Part shown: positions 34,688 to 43,411 of the stretch, piece by piece
How the letters are laid out: each line of letters opens with the position of its first letter
How positions within the stretch are numbered: position 1 is the first letter of the stretch
DNA from: Streptomyces sp. NBC_01476
Lineage (GTDB): Bacteria > Actinomycetota > Actinomycetes > Streptomycetales > Streptomycetaceae
NCBI RefSeq assembly: GCF_036227265.1
Contig: NZ_CP109446.1
Coordinates: 1,339,501 to 1,403,500 of the forward strand
Direction: 5' to 3'
DNA length: 64,000 nucleotides
Program-made: the position numbers and the translations under genes
The notes under the pieces: generated by a model
Databases searched by the model: none
What the model was told of the DNA's origin: nothing
Seen by the model: the letters and a program-made list of their open reading frames with translations, nothing else

Positions 34688-35820
34688 ATCTGCTCTACAC
34701 GGATGTCGAGGACGATCTGCGGGCCGCCGTCCGCGCGGTGCTGGCCGACCACTGCCCGCCGGCCGCGGTGCTGGCCCGGATCGAGGGCCCGGAGCCGTAC
34801 GACCCGGCACTGTGGCGGGTGCTCGCGGTCGAACTGGGGCTTGCCGGGCTGCTGGTGCCGGAAAAGCTGGGCGGGCAGGGCGCCTCCGCGCGGGAGGCCG
34901 CGGTGGTGCTTGAGGAACTGGGCGGGGCGGTGGCGCCCGTGCCGTTCCTGGGCAGCGCGGTGCTGGCTGCCTCCGCGCTGCTGGCCTGCGACCCGGCGGA
35001 CGAGGGGGTCGTCGCACTGCTCGGGCGGCTTGCCGCGGGTACGGCGACCGCGGCGCTCGCCGTACCGCTGTCGGCCGCGCCCGGGGACGCCTTCCCGGCC
35101 GGCGTACGGGCGGACGCGGACGGGCGGCTGACCGGCACGGTGACGAGCGTGGCCGACGCCGTCGCGGCGGACGTGCTGGTGGTCCCGGCGGTGGGGCCGG
35201 CCGGGCCCGCGCTGTACCAGGTGGCCGCGGACGCGGTGACGGTCGGCCGGTTCACCGCGCTCGACCTGACCAGGCCGCCGGCCGATGTGCGCTTCGCGGG
35301 CGCGCCCGGCCGGCTGCTGCCGGCCGCGGATCCGGCCGCCGCGCTGGAGTCCGCGCTGCTCACCGGGGCGGGGCTGCTCGCCTCGGAACAGCTGGGTGTG
35401 GCCCAGTGGTGCCTCGACGAGACGGTCCGGTATCTCGGCGAACGCCGTCAGTTCGGCCGGGTCGTCGGCTCCTTCCAGGCGCTCAAGCACCGGCTGGCGG
35501 ACCTCTGGCTGGAGGTGGTCAACGCGCGGGCGGCGGCCCGGGCCGCCGCCGACGCGGTGGCTTCCGGCGCGCCGGACCGGGCCGTCGCGGTACGGGTCGC
35601 GCAGGCGTACGTCAGCGGGGTCGCGGTCCACGCGGCGGAGGAGGCGGTCCAGTTGCACGGCGGCATCGGCATGACCTGGGAGCATCCGCTGCACCTGTAC
35701 CTGAAGCGGGCGAAGGCGGACGAGATCGCGCTGGGCACACCGGGGCGGCACCGGGCGGCGCTGGCCGCGCTGGTGGATCTGCCGCCGGCGCCGGGCCGGG
35801 AGGCTTCTGCGCGGTCCTGA
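34684..35820 (+). CDS. Acyl-CoA dehydrogenase (second of a coupled pair)
   Basis: The 378-residue protein starts at a GTG overlapping the previous stop as GTGA. It has an ACAD N-terminal helical part (VPEKLGGQGASAREAAVVLEELG) and the C-terminal part ERRQFGRVVGSFQALKHRLADLWLE, then EEAVQLHGGIGMTWEHPLHLYLKRAK. The flavin-binding SEPxAGSD motif in the middle domain is degenerate. In paired ACADs one chain often carries fewer cofactor contacts, so this one may be the structural partner of the first. The substrate is unknown. Confidence 0.9.
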   Translation: MNLLYTDVEDDLRAAVRAVLADHCPPAAVLARIEGPEPYDPALWRVLAVELGLAGLLVPEKLGGQGASAREAAVVLEELGGAVAPVPFLGSAVLAASALLACDPADEGVVALLGRLAAGTATAALAVPLSAAPGDAFPAGVRADADGRLTGTVTSVADAVAADVLVVPAVGPAGPALYQVAADAVTVGRFTALDLTRPPADVRFAGAPGRLLPAADPAAALESALLTGAGLLASEQLGVAQWCLDETVRYLGERRQFGRVVGSFQALKHRLADLWLEVVNARAAARAAADAVASGAPDRAVAVRVAQAYVSGVAVHAAEEAVQLHGGIGMTWEHPLHLYLKRAKADEIALGTPGRHRAALAALVDLPPAPGREASARS

Positions 35821-35913
35821 CCGTCGCGGCGCTCTCACGTCCTCGAGGGGACGGTGTCCGGCCGACGGGCGGAAGCACCGCCCGCCGGCCGGTCGGAAAC
35901 CGTACCGAAAGCC

Positions 35914-36930
35914 TCACCGCGGCGGCGGGGCCGTACTCTTCCTGATCACCAGGCTGGTGGCCAGTTCCATCCGGGTGGTGGTCCGCTCCCCCGCCCTGAG
36001 CCGCAGCAGCATCTCCGCCGCCGCCTCGGCCATCCTGCGCAGCGGCTGGTGGACGGTGGTCAGCGCCGGGCGCGACCATTTCGCGACGGCCACGTCGTCG
36101 TAACCGACCACGGAGAGATCGGCCGGGGTGCTCAGGCCCAGCGCCGCGGCCGCTTCCAGGACCCCGATGGCCTGCAGATCGCTGCCGGCGAAGACCGCGG
36201 TGGGGCGGTCGGTACGGCGCAGCATGTCCAGGGCGCGCTCGAAGCCGCCCTCGACGTGGAAATCACCGTGCGCGATGAGTCCGGGTGCGATGTCCAGGCC
36301 CGCGGTGGACATCGCGGAGCGGAAACCGTCGAGGCGGGCCAGCGAGCACATCATGTCCTCGGGGCCGGTGATGATGCCGATCCTGCGGTGGCCGCACTCG
36401 ATGAGATGGCGGGTGGCGGCGAGGCCGCCGGACCAGTTGGCGGAGCCGACGGAGGGCACGTCGGGTTCGGGGTCGCCGGCCGGGTCGATGATGACGAACG
36501 GGATCGACCGGGACCGCAACTGGAGCTTGTACTCCTGCGGCAGGGCCGAGAAGACCAGGATCACGCCGAGCGGCCGGCGCCGCAGCACGCCCTCGATCCA
36601 CTCAGGACCCGGTGAGTGGCGGGTGCCGCTCTGGGTGAGCACGACGCTCGCGGAGTGCTCCTTGGCGACCTTCTCGACGCCGAGGATCAGCTCCATCGCC
36701 CAGATCGCGTCGAGTTCGTGGAAGACGATCTCGATGAGCGGGGCGTCGGGGGTGGTGCGGGTGGTCCGCCGGTAGCCGTGGGCCTCCAGCAGTTTCTCGA
36801 CCTTGAGCCGGGTCGGCGGTGAGACGTCCTGCCGGCCGTTGAGCACTTTCGAAACTGTCGAGATCGAGACCCCCGCGTTTTCGGCGACCTGGGCCAGGGT
36901 CACCCGGCCCGGTATCTCGTCGTCATCCAT
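35914..36930 (-). CDS. LacI-family transcription regulator (BxlR-like)
   Basis: The 338-residue repressor has the LacI helix-turn-helix TLAQVAENAGVSISTVSKVLNG (residues about 11-32; quoted in parts), the hinge region, and a sugar-binding-protein-like effector domain. It is divergent from a sugar ABC importer and GH3 glycosidase operon, so it probably represses that operon until the sugar appears. The layout matches Streptomyces bxlR. The codons for TVSKV contain TTTCGAAA (36847-36854), a sequence also found in the intergenic region. Confidence 0.92.
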   Translation of the reverse strand: MDDDEIPGRVTLAQVAENAGVSISTVSKVLNGRQDVSPPTRLKVEKLLEAHGYRRTTRTTPDAPLIEIVFHELDAIWAMELILGVEKVAKEHSASVVLTQSGTRHSPGPEWIEGVLRRRPLGVILVFSALPQEYKLQLRSRSIPFVIIDPAGDPEPDVPSVGSANWSGGLAATRHLIECGHRRIGIITGPEDMMCSLARLDGFRSAMSTAGLDIAPGLIAHGDFHVEGGFERALDMLRRTDRPTAVFAGSDLQAIGVLEAAAALGLSTPADLSVVGYDDVAVAKWSRPALTTVHQPLRRMAEAAAEMLLRLRAGERTTTRMELATSLVIRKSTAPPPR

Positions 36931-36997
36931 GAACCGCAGGATATGTCACCTCCCGCCACCTCCCGACGTAACGCTTTGGCAACAACGGACCCGAGGG

Positions 36998-37026
36998 TTG
37001 ACCCCTCCTGGGCCGAACTCTAGCGT
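36998..37026 (+). promoter_or_regulatory. Promoter of the sugar-uptake operon
   Basis: TTGACC (36998-37003) and TAGCGT (37021-37026) are spaced by 17 bases, a good streptomycete vegetative promoter. It lies 55 bases upstream of the binding-protein ATG, with palindromic operator candidates immediately downstream. Confidence 0.75.
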
Positions 37027-37042
37027 CACAGCCCGCAGCACA

Positions 37043-37071
37043 TTTCGGCAGAGTAGCCGAAACTTTCGAAA
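37043..37071. promoter_or_regulatory. Probable LacI-family operator(s)
   Basis: TTTCGGC (37043-37049) and GCCGAAA (37056-37062) form a perfect inverted repeat with a 6-base spacer. Overlapping its right arm are CGAAACTTTCG (37058-37068) and the palindrome CTTTCGAAAG (37063-37072), which runs into the ribosome site before the ATG at 37081. The sites lie just downstream of the -10 hexamer, a typical repression position. That the neighbouring LacI protein binds here is inference. Confidence 0.65.
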
Positions 37072-37080
37072 GGCGGGGCG

Positions 37081-38385
37081 ATGAAAAAGCACCAATGGCA
37101 CTCCCGCGCCGTGGCCGGCGGCGTGACGCTCGTACTCGGGCTCTCCCTGGCCGCCTGCGGCGGCGGCAGCTCCGGCAGCGGCGGCGGCTCCGGCAGCTTC
37201 CACGTCCTGGTCTACGGGGACGCGACCAACAAGGTCGAGAAGCAGATTGTCGCCACCTTCAACAAGACCTCCAAGGTCAAGGCGGTCCTGGACACCATCC
37301 CCGGCGCCGACTACCAGCAGAAGCTCCAGACGATCATCAACACCAAGCAGGCCCCGGACGTCTTCTTCAACTGGGGCGGCGGCAGCATCCAGCCCTTCGT
37401 GAAGGCCGGACTGCTGCTGCCGCTGGACGACTTCATCGCCAAGGACCCGGCTCTCAAGTCCGACTACCTGCCCTCGGTCTTCAACACCGCGGTGATCGAC
37501 GGCAAGTCCTACGGCATCCCGATGCGCGGCACCCAGCCCGTCCTGCTCTTCAGCAACAAGAAGGTGCTCGCCGACGCCGGTGTCACCGCGCCCAAGACCT
37601 GGGACGAGCTGCTGGCCGCGGTGAAGACCCTCAAGGCCAAGGGCGTCACCCCGATCGCGCTCGGCGGCGGCGACCAGTGGCCGACGCTGATGTGGTACGA
37701 GTACGTCTACGACCGGGTGGCCGGCCCCGGGCTCTTCCAGAAGGCCATGTCCGGCGACAAGAGCGCCTGGGACAGCGCCGACAGCCGCAAGGCACTGTCG
37801 ATGCTCAAGGAGCTGGTCGACGCGGGCGCGTTCGGCAGCGCCTACGACTCGGTGAAGTTCACCGACGGCGGCTCCCCCGCGCTGCTGGCGGCCGGCAAGG
37901 CCGGCTTCGAACTGATGGGTTCGTGGGAGTACTCCACCCAGCAGGACGCCAGCCCGGACTTCGCCAAGACCGACCTGGGCTACGGCTCCTTCCCGACCGT
38001 CACCGGCGGCAAGGGCGACCCGAACGACCTGGTCGGCAACACCAACAACTTCTACTCGGTGCTGAAGAAGACCAAGTACCCGGACGCGATAGCCCAGTTC
38101 CTCAAGCTGCAGTCCTCGGACGAGTTCGTGAAAGCGCAGTTGGCCATCGGCAACCTGCCGACCACCAACAACACCGCGAACTTCCTCAGCACCTCGGCCA
38201 GCCCCGCGTACTCGAAGTACCAGTTCGACCTGGTCAAGCAGGCGCCCTCGTTCCAGCTGTCGTGGGACCAGGCGTACCCGCCGGCCGCCATCACGCCCAT
38301 CCACCAGGCCGTGCAGGAGTTCTTCGACGGGAAGCTCGACGCCGACGGCTTCATCAAGGCCATGCAGGCCCTGCCGTCCTCATGA
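37081..38385 (+). CDS. Sugar ABC transporter substrate-binding lipoprotein (BxlE-like)
   Basis: The 434-residue family 1 solute-binding protein has a signal peptide with lipobox LSLAAC (lipidated Cys26), a Gly/Ser-rich linker, and a fold typical of oligosaccharide binders (FNKTSKVKAVLDTIPGADYQQKLQT, PDVFFNWGGG). It captures an oligosaccharide outside the cell and passes it to the two permeases encoded next. The ATPase is not encoded here and is probably the shared MsiK of streptomycetes. The partner glycosidase suggests xylo- or gluco-oligosaccharides. Confidence 0.93.
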   Translation: MKKHQWHSRAVAGGVTLVLGLSLAACGGGSSGSGGGSGSFHVLVYGDATNKVEKQIVATFNKTSKVKAVLDTIPGADYQQKLQTIINTKQAPDVFFNWGGGSIQPFVKAGLLLPLDDFIAKDPALKSDYLPSVFNTAVIDGKSYGIPMRGTQPVLLFSNKKVLADAGVTAPKTWDELLAAVKTLKAKGVTPIALGGGDQWPTLMWYEYVYDRVAGPGLFQKAMSGDKSAWDSADSRKALSMLKELVDAGAFGSAYDSVKFTDGGSPALLAAGKAGFELMGSWEYSTQQDASPDFAKTDLGYGSFPTVTGGKGDPNDLVGNTNNFYSVLKKTKYPDAIAQFLKLQSSDEFVKAQLAIGNLPTTNNTANFLSTSASPAYSKYQFDLVKQAPSFQLSWDQAYPPAAITPIHQAVQEFFDGKLDADGFIKAMQALPSS

Positions 38386-38398
38386 GCCGGGATCAACG

Positions 38399-39349
38399 AT
38401 GACCCTCACCAAGTCCCCGGCGGACCCCGCGTCCGCCGCCCTCGCACCGCGGCGCCGGCCCACCCGCCGGACCGGCGCCGCGGTGACCCGCCCCGGTTTC
38501 GCCTGGGCGGTCCCGGCCACCTTGTTCTTCGTCCTGTTCGCCGTCGTTCCGCTGGTGCTGGTCGCGGTGCTCTCCTTCACCAGCTGGGACGGCCTGAGCT
38601 CACCCGAGTTCGCCGGCTTCGACAACTGGACCGCCCTGGTGCACGACCCTGTGATGATCCAGAGCCTGTGGCTGAGCCTGCTCATCACGGTGCTGGGCGT
38701 CGCGGTGCAGACGCCGCTGAGCCTGCTGCTCGGGGTGTGGGCGGCCGGCAGGCAGCGCAACCGGGCGGTGCTCTCGGCCGTCTACTTCGTGCCGCTGCTG
38801 CTCTCCGCGACCGCGGTGTCCGTGCTCTGGCGGGCCCTGCTCGACCCCAACTTCGGGGTGCCCTCGCAGGCCCGCTGGCTCTTCGGCGACGGCAATCTGC
38901 TGGGCATGCGCAGCGGGGCCATCGGCGTGCTGGTCTTCGTCGGGGCCTGGCAGTACACGCCGTTCCACACCCTGATCTACCAGGGCGCGGCCCGCGCGAT
39001 CCCGCAAGTCCTCTACCAGGCGGCGCAGATCGACGGCGCGGGCACCGTACGGCAGTTCTTCCACATCACCCTGCCGCAGCTGCGCAACACCATGATCACC
39101 TCGATGATCCTGATGGTCGTCGGGGGCCTGACCACCTTCGACACGGTGCTGATCCTCACCCAGGGCGGCCCCGGCACGGACACCACCATCAGCGCCTACT
39201 ACATGTACCAAAAAGCCTTCAAGAGCTTCGACTTCGGCGCGGGCTCGGCGATCGCCCTGGTGCTGGTGGTCGTGGCCACGATCATCTCGCTGATCGTCGT
39301 CCGGGTCTCCCGCTACGACGACATGCGCAGCACGGCGGAGGGACTGTGA
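38399..39349 (+). CDS. Sugar ABC transporter permease, MalF/UgpA type (BxlF-like)
   Basis: The 316-residue inner-membrane protein has six predicted helices. The EAA loop contacting the ATPase reads QAAQIDGAGTVRQFFHITLP. The first 30 residues are a basic cytoplasmic tail. It begins 13 bases after the binding-protein stop codon and its TGA overlaps the next ATG by one base (TGATG). Confidence 0.94.
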   Translation: MTLTKSPADPASAALAPRRRPTRRTGAAVTRPGFAWAVPATLFFVLFAVVPLVLVAVLSFTSWDGLSSPEFAGFDNWTALVHDPVMIQSLWLSLLITVLGVAVQTPLSLLLGVWAAGRQRNRAVLSAVYFVPLLLSATAVSVLWRALLDPNFGVPSQARWLFGDGNLLGMRSGAIGVLVFVGAWQYTPFHTLIYQGAARAIPQVLYQAAQIDGAGTVRQFFHITLPQLRNTMITSMILMVVGGLTTFDTVLILTQGGPGTDTTISAYYMYQKAFKSFDFGAGSAIALVLVVVATIISLIVVRVSRYDDMRSTAEGL

Positions 39350-40215
39350 TGACCGCGCAGACCGCGCCCGGCAGCCGGCCCGCCGGCCGGCGGCGCCGCC
39401 GCAACCGCCCCAACTACCTGGCCGGCCTGGGCTCGCTGGTCTGGCTCTTCCTGGTCGGGCTGCCGCTGTACGTGATGCTGGCGGCGACCTTGCAGAGCCG
39501 GGCCGACTACTCCGCCAACGGCCCGCTGGCCTTCCCGAAGCACTTCACCTTCGACAACTACTCGGCCGACTTCTCCAATGGCTTCGGCCGCTACTTCCTC
39601 AACACCGTGGTGGTCACCGCGGCGGTGGTGGCGATCGTGCTGCTGCTGGTGCCGCCGCTGTCCTACGCGATCGTACGCAGCCGCGGCCGGCTCACCACCG
39701 GTGTCTTCCGGCTGTTCCTGCTCGGCCTCGCCATCCCGGCGCAGGCGGTGATCGTGCCGATGTTCTACGTGATCAGCAAGGCCGGTCTCTACGACAACCT
39801 GATCGGGGTGATCCTGCCGACGGCGGCCTTCTCGCTGCCGGTGTGCGCGCTGATCCTCACCGGGGTGATGCGGGACATCACCCCCGATCTGTACGAGGCG
39901 ATGGCGGTGGACGGCGCCCCGCCGTGGCGGGTCTTCTTCCAGCTGGTGCTGCCGCTGTCCAAGGGGGGCCTGTCCACCATCGTGGTCTTCTCCGCCCTCC
40001 AGGCGTGGAACGGCTTCCTCTTCCCGCTGGTGCTCACCCAGTCCGACTCGGCGAAGGTGATCACGCTGGGCCTGTACAACTTCCAGACCGAGCACGGCGT
40101 CGACATCCCCGGCCTGCTGGCCGCGGTGGTGCTGTCGATGCTGCCCATTCTCATCGTCTACCTGTTCGCCCGCCGCGCCCTGGTCCAGGGGCTGATGGGC
40201 GTCGGAGGAAAGTGA
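39349..40215 (+). CDS. Sugar ABC transporter permease, MalG type (BxlG-like)
   Basis: The 288-residue permease has six membrane helices and the EAA loop EAMAVDGAPPWRVFFQLVLPLS. A basic N-terminus (RPAGRRRRRNR) precedes the first helix. ATG at 39349 is chosen, and an adjacent GTG at 39346 is possible. Its stop overlaps the GTG of the glycosidase gene, so importer and enzyme are made together. Confidence 0.94.
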   Translation: MTAQTAPGSRPAGRRRRRNRPNYLAGLGSLVWLFLVGLPLYVMLAATLQSRADYSANGPLAFPKHFTFDNYSADFSNGFGRYFLNTVVVTAAVVAIVLLLVPPLSYAIVRSRGRLTTGVFRLFLLGLAIPAQAVIVPMFYVISKAGLYDNLIGVILPTAAFSLPVCALILTGVMRDITPDLYEAMAVDGAPPWRVFFQLVLPLSKGGLSTIVVFSALQAWNGFLFPLVLTQSDSAKVITLGLYNFQTEHGVDIPGLLAAVVLSMLPILIVYLFARRALVQGLMGVGGK

Positions 40216-42593
40216 CCGACACCGTGGTCGAAGAGACAGATTCCGCCGCTCCCCTCTGGCGTGACCCCGCGCTGGAGCCGGCTGCCCGGGCCGATGCGCT
40301 GATCAGCGCGATGACCCTGCCGGAGAAGGTCGCGCAGCTGTTCGGCGTGTGGGTGGGGGCGTCCGACGAGGGCGGCGAAGTCGCCCCGTACCAGCACGAG
40401 ATGGAGGAGCCCGTCACCCTGGAGTCGCTGCTGCCGCAGGGACTCGGCCAGCTCACCCGGCCGTTCGGCACCGCGCCGGTCGATCCGGCGCTGGGCGCAC
40501 TGTCACTGCTGCGCACCCAGCGCAGGATCGCCGCCGCAGGACGCTTCGGCATCCCGGCGCTGGCCCACGAGGAATGCCTGGCCGGCTTCGCCGCCTGGGG
40601 CGCCACCGCCTATCCGGTGCCGCTGGCCTGGGGCGCCACCTTCAACCCCGCCCTGGTGCGCCGGATGGCGGAACGCATCGGCCGCGACATGCGCTCGGTG
40701 GGCGTCCACCAGGGGCTCGCTCCGGTCCTCGACGTGGTGCGGGACGCCCGGTGGGGCCGCGTCGAGGAGACCATGGGCGAGGACCCGTACCTGGTCGGCA
40801 CGGTCGGCACCGCCTATGTGCAGGGCCTCGAAGCCGCCGGGATCGTCGCCACCTTGAAGCACTTCGCCGGCTACTCCGCCTCCCGGGCCGGCCGCAATCT
40901 GGCGCCGGTGGGCATGGGGGTGCGCGAGCGCGCCGACGTGATGCTGCCGCCGTTCGAGATGGCGGTACGCGAAGGGGGCGCGCGGTCGGTGATGCACGCC
41001 TACACCGACACCGACGGCGTGCCCGCCGCCGCCGACGAGCGGCTGCTGACCGGGCTGCTCCGGGAGACCTGGGGCTTCACCGGGACGGTCGTCGCGGACT
41101 ACTTCGGCATCGCCTTCCTCAAGACCCTGCACGGTGTGGCGGCGACCCTCGGTGAAGCGGCGGGCGCGGCGCTCGGCGCGGGCGTCGACGTCGAACTGCC
41201 CACCGTGAAGACCTTCGGGGAACCGCTGCTGAAGGCGCTCGCGGACGGCGAGGTGGACGAGGCGCTGGTCGACCGGGCGCTGCGGCGGGTCCTGACGCAG
41301 AAGGCGGAGCTGGGACTGCTCGACGCCGACTGGGACCCGGTGCCCGCCGTTCTCGCGGGCGCCGACCTGGCCGATCCGCAGGCACTGCGCGGCACCGTCG
41401 AACTGGACGGCGCCGCCAACCGCGACCTGGCCCGGGAGGTCGCCGAGCAGAGCATCGTGCTGCTCGCCAACGACGGGACGCTGCCGCTGGCGCGGCCCGC
41501 CAGGATCGCCCTGATCGGCCCCAACTCCGAGGCGCCGACGGCCGTTCTTGGCTGTTACGCCTTCCCCGTGCACGTGGGCGGCCAGCACCCGGACGTGCCC
41601 GCGGGCATCGGGCTGCCGACGCTGCGCGAGACGCTGACCGCGGAGTTCCCCGGCAGTGAGATCGTCACCGCGGCCGGCTGCGGGGTCGACAGCCCCGGCA
41701 CCGGCGGCTTCGCGGCGGCGGCCGAACTGGCCCGTACCGCCGATGTGGTGGTCCTCGCGCTCGGCGACCGGGCCGGGCTCTTCGGGCGCGGCACCAGCGG
41801 GGAGGGCTGCGACGCGGAGTCGCTGGCGCTGCCCGGTGTCCAGCAGGACCTGCTCGACGCCCTGCTGGACACCGGAGTGCCGGTGGTGGTGACCTTGCTG
41901 GCCGGCCGGCCCTACGCGCTGGGCCGGGCGGTGACCGAGGCCGCCGGCATCGTGCAGTCCTTCTTCCCCGGCGAGGAGGGCACCGGGGCCATCGCCGGGG
42001 TGCTCAGCGGCCGGGTCAACCCCTCGGGGCGGCTGCCGGTCTCCGTCCCCGGCCGCCCCGGTGTCCAGCCGTCCACCTATCTGGCGGCCCGGCTCGGCCA
42101 GCTCAGCGAGGTGTCCAGCATCGACCCGACGCCGGCCTTCGGTTTCGGTCACGGGCTGACGTACACCTCGTTCCGCTGGTCGGAGCTGGACGTCGGGAAG
42201 CTGCAGACGGGGACCGACGGGGACATCCGGGTGGCGTTCACCGTACGCAACACCGGTGAGCGGACCGGTACGGAGGTGGTGCAGGTCTATCTGCACGACC
42301 CGGTGGCCTCCGTGGTCCAGCCGGTGCAGCGGCTGGTCGGCTACCAGCGGCTGGAGCTGGCGCCGGGGGCGGCGGCCCGGGTCGCGGTGCGGGTGCCGGC
42401 CGACCTGGCGGGCTTCACCGGCCGGGACGGCGAACGGATCGTGGAACCGGGCGAGTTGGAGCTGCGGCTCGGCCCGTCGTCCGCCGATCCGCGGCTGACG
42501 GTGATCTGTACGCTCACCGGTCCGGTGCGCCGGCTCGACCACACCCGGCGGCTGCACGCCGACTTCGTCACCGCTGCCGTGCCGGCGAGCTGA
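40212..42593 (+). CDS. Glycoside hydrolase family 3 beta-xylosidase/beta-glucosidase (BxlA-like)
   Basis: The 793-residue enzyme has the GH3 (beta/alpha)8 domain with the substrate-contact motif ATLKHFAGYSASRAGRN and the nucleophile Asp296 in VVADYFGI. The alpha/beta sandwich domain and a C-terminal fibronectin-III-like domain follow. There is no signal peptide, so it cleaves imported disaccharides in the cytoplasm. Its coupling to the importer is the pattern of the Streptomyces xylobiose operon. A beta-glucosidase specificity cannot be excluded. A GGAGGAAA site precedes the GTG start. Confidence 0.93.
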   Translation: MTDTVVEETDSAAPLWRDPALEPAARADALISAMTLPEKVAQLFGVWVGASDEGGEVAPYQHEMEEPVTLESLLPQGLGQLTRPFGTAPVDPALGALSLLRTQRRIAAAGRFGIPALAHEECLAGFAAWGATAYPVPLAWGATFNPALVRRMAERIGRDMRSVGVHQGLAPVLDVVRDARWGRVEETMGEDPYLVGTVGTAYVQGLEAAGIVATLKHFAGYSASRAGRNLAPVGMGVRERADVMLPPFEMAVREGGARSVMHAYTDTDGVPAAADERLLTGLLRETWGFTGTVVADYFGIAFLKTLHGVAATLGEAAGAALGAGVDVELPTVKTFGEPLLKALADGEVDEALVDRALRRVLTQKAELGLLDADWDPVPAVLAGADLADPQALRGTVELDGAANRDLAREVAEQSIVLLANDGTLPLARPARIALIGPNSEAPTAVLGCYAFPVHVGGQHPDVPAGIGLPTLRETLTAEFPGSEIVTAAGCGVDSPGTGGFAAAAELARTADVVVLALGDRAGLFGRGTSGEGCDAESLALPGVQQDLLDALLDTGVPVVVTLLAGRPYALGRAVTEAAGIVQSFFPGEEGTGAIAGVLSGRVNPSGRLPVSVPGRPGVQPSTYLAARLGQLSEVSSIDPTPAFGFGHGLTYTSFRWSELDVGKLQTGTDGDIRVAFTVRNTGERTGTEVVQVYLHDPVASVVQPVQRLVGYQRLELAPGAAARVAVRVPADLAGFTGRDGERIVEPGELELRLGPSSADPRLTVICTLTGPVRRLDHTRRLHADFVTAAVPAS

Positions 42594-42601
42594 CCGGCGC
42601 G

Positions 42602-42647
42602 GCGCCCTGCTCCCCGCGCCCTGCTCCCCGGCCGGGGAGCGGGGCGC
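42602..42647 (+). terminator. Operon terminator with a duplicated left arm
   Basis: GCGCCCTGCTCCCC occurs twice in tandem (42602-42615 and 42616-42629). The second copy pairs with 42634-42647 over 14 positions (one U-G pair) with a GGCC loop. It follows the glycosidase stop codon and is the likely end of the sugar operon. Either copy could pair with the right arm. Confidence 0.7.
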
Positions 42648-42850
42648 ACCGGCCTGCGGACGTGGCCTGCGTCATGTGTTGTTCGCCTGCCGTAATGCGG
42701 GAGAAACACCGGCTTGATGTGCTGTAACGGTAGGAAACCGCCCAAGGACGGCTGCAGTTCGGGCATCGCTCGCCCCCGCGGACCCGGCGGGCCCGGCTGC
42801 CGTACGAAGCCGTGGCAGGGGCGGTCCGCCGGAGCAGGAGGCCGCCTTCG

Positions 42851-43405
42851 ATGGAGTCCGACAGAACATCAGCAGCGGGGCCGGCCGGATTACGCTGCTT
42901 CGTCAGTGTGGAGCGGTACGACGTGAAGCGGTCACAGCCGCCGGAGCCGGACCGCCGGGTGGCCGCCCTGTCGCTGGCGGTGCCCACTCCCGCCGGCGAG
43001 ATCCTGCTGCGGGCCTCGGTCGGCGCCGCGCACCCCGGCGGCCCGCAGGTACTGGACGAACACTTCGTGGTCAACGCCGACGCCCGGCACGAACCGGGCT
43101 GGCTGGACTGCGCCGACCTGCTCTACGGGAGCCGCCCGCGCGGGGTGAGCGACGCGGTCCACTGGCTGCACAGCATCACGGCCGGCCGCGGTGCGTGCCG
43201 GATGGCGGCGGTGCCGCTGGTCAAAGGCGGGTGGGCGGTGCTCGACACGGTCAGCCGGCAGGTCACGCTGGTGCCGGTGACGATGCCCCACGGGCAGTGG
43301 CTCTGGCCCTCCTGCCTGCTGGGCTGGCTGACGGCCGGCGGGGATCTGCAGGATCTGACGGCGGCGCGGCCGGCGTACCACTCCCCCGCCGAGCAGGGCG
43401 GCTGA
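42851..43405 (+). CDS. Hypothetical protein
   Basis: The 184-residue soluble protein has no recognised motif. It contains hydrophobic beta-like stretches (RVAALSLAVPTPAGEILLRASV) and a central DCADLLYG segment, and it ends QDLTAARPAYHSPAEQGG. The ATG at 42851 follows a GGAGG at 42837-42841. An in-frame ATG at 42812 is weaker. It is convergent with the RNA methyltransferase gene, with only 6 bases between the two stop codons. I cannot assign a function. Confidence 0.65.
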   Translation: MESDRTSAAGPAGLRCFVSVERYDVKRSQPPEPDRRVAALSLAVPTPAGEILLRASVGAAHPGGPQVLDEHFVVNADARHEPGWLDCADLLYGSRPRGVSDAVHWLHSITAGRGACRMAAVPLVKGGWAVLDTVSRQVTLVPVTMPHGQWLWPSCLLGWLTAGGDLQDLTAARPAYHSPAEQGG

Positions 43406-43411
43406 GGCCGC

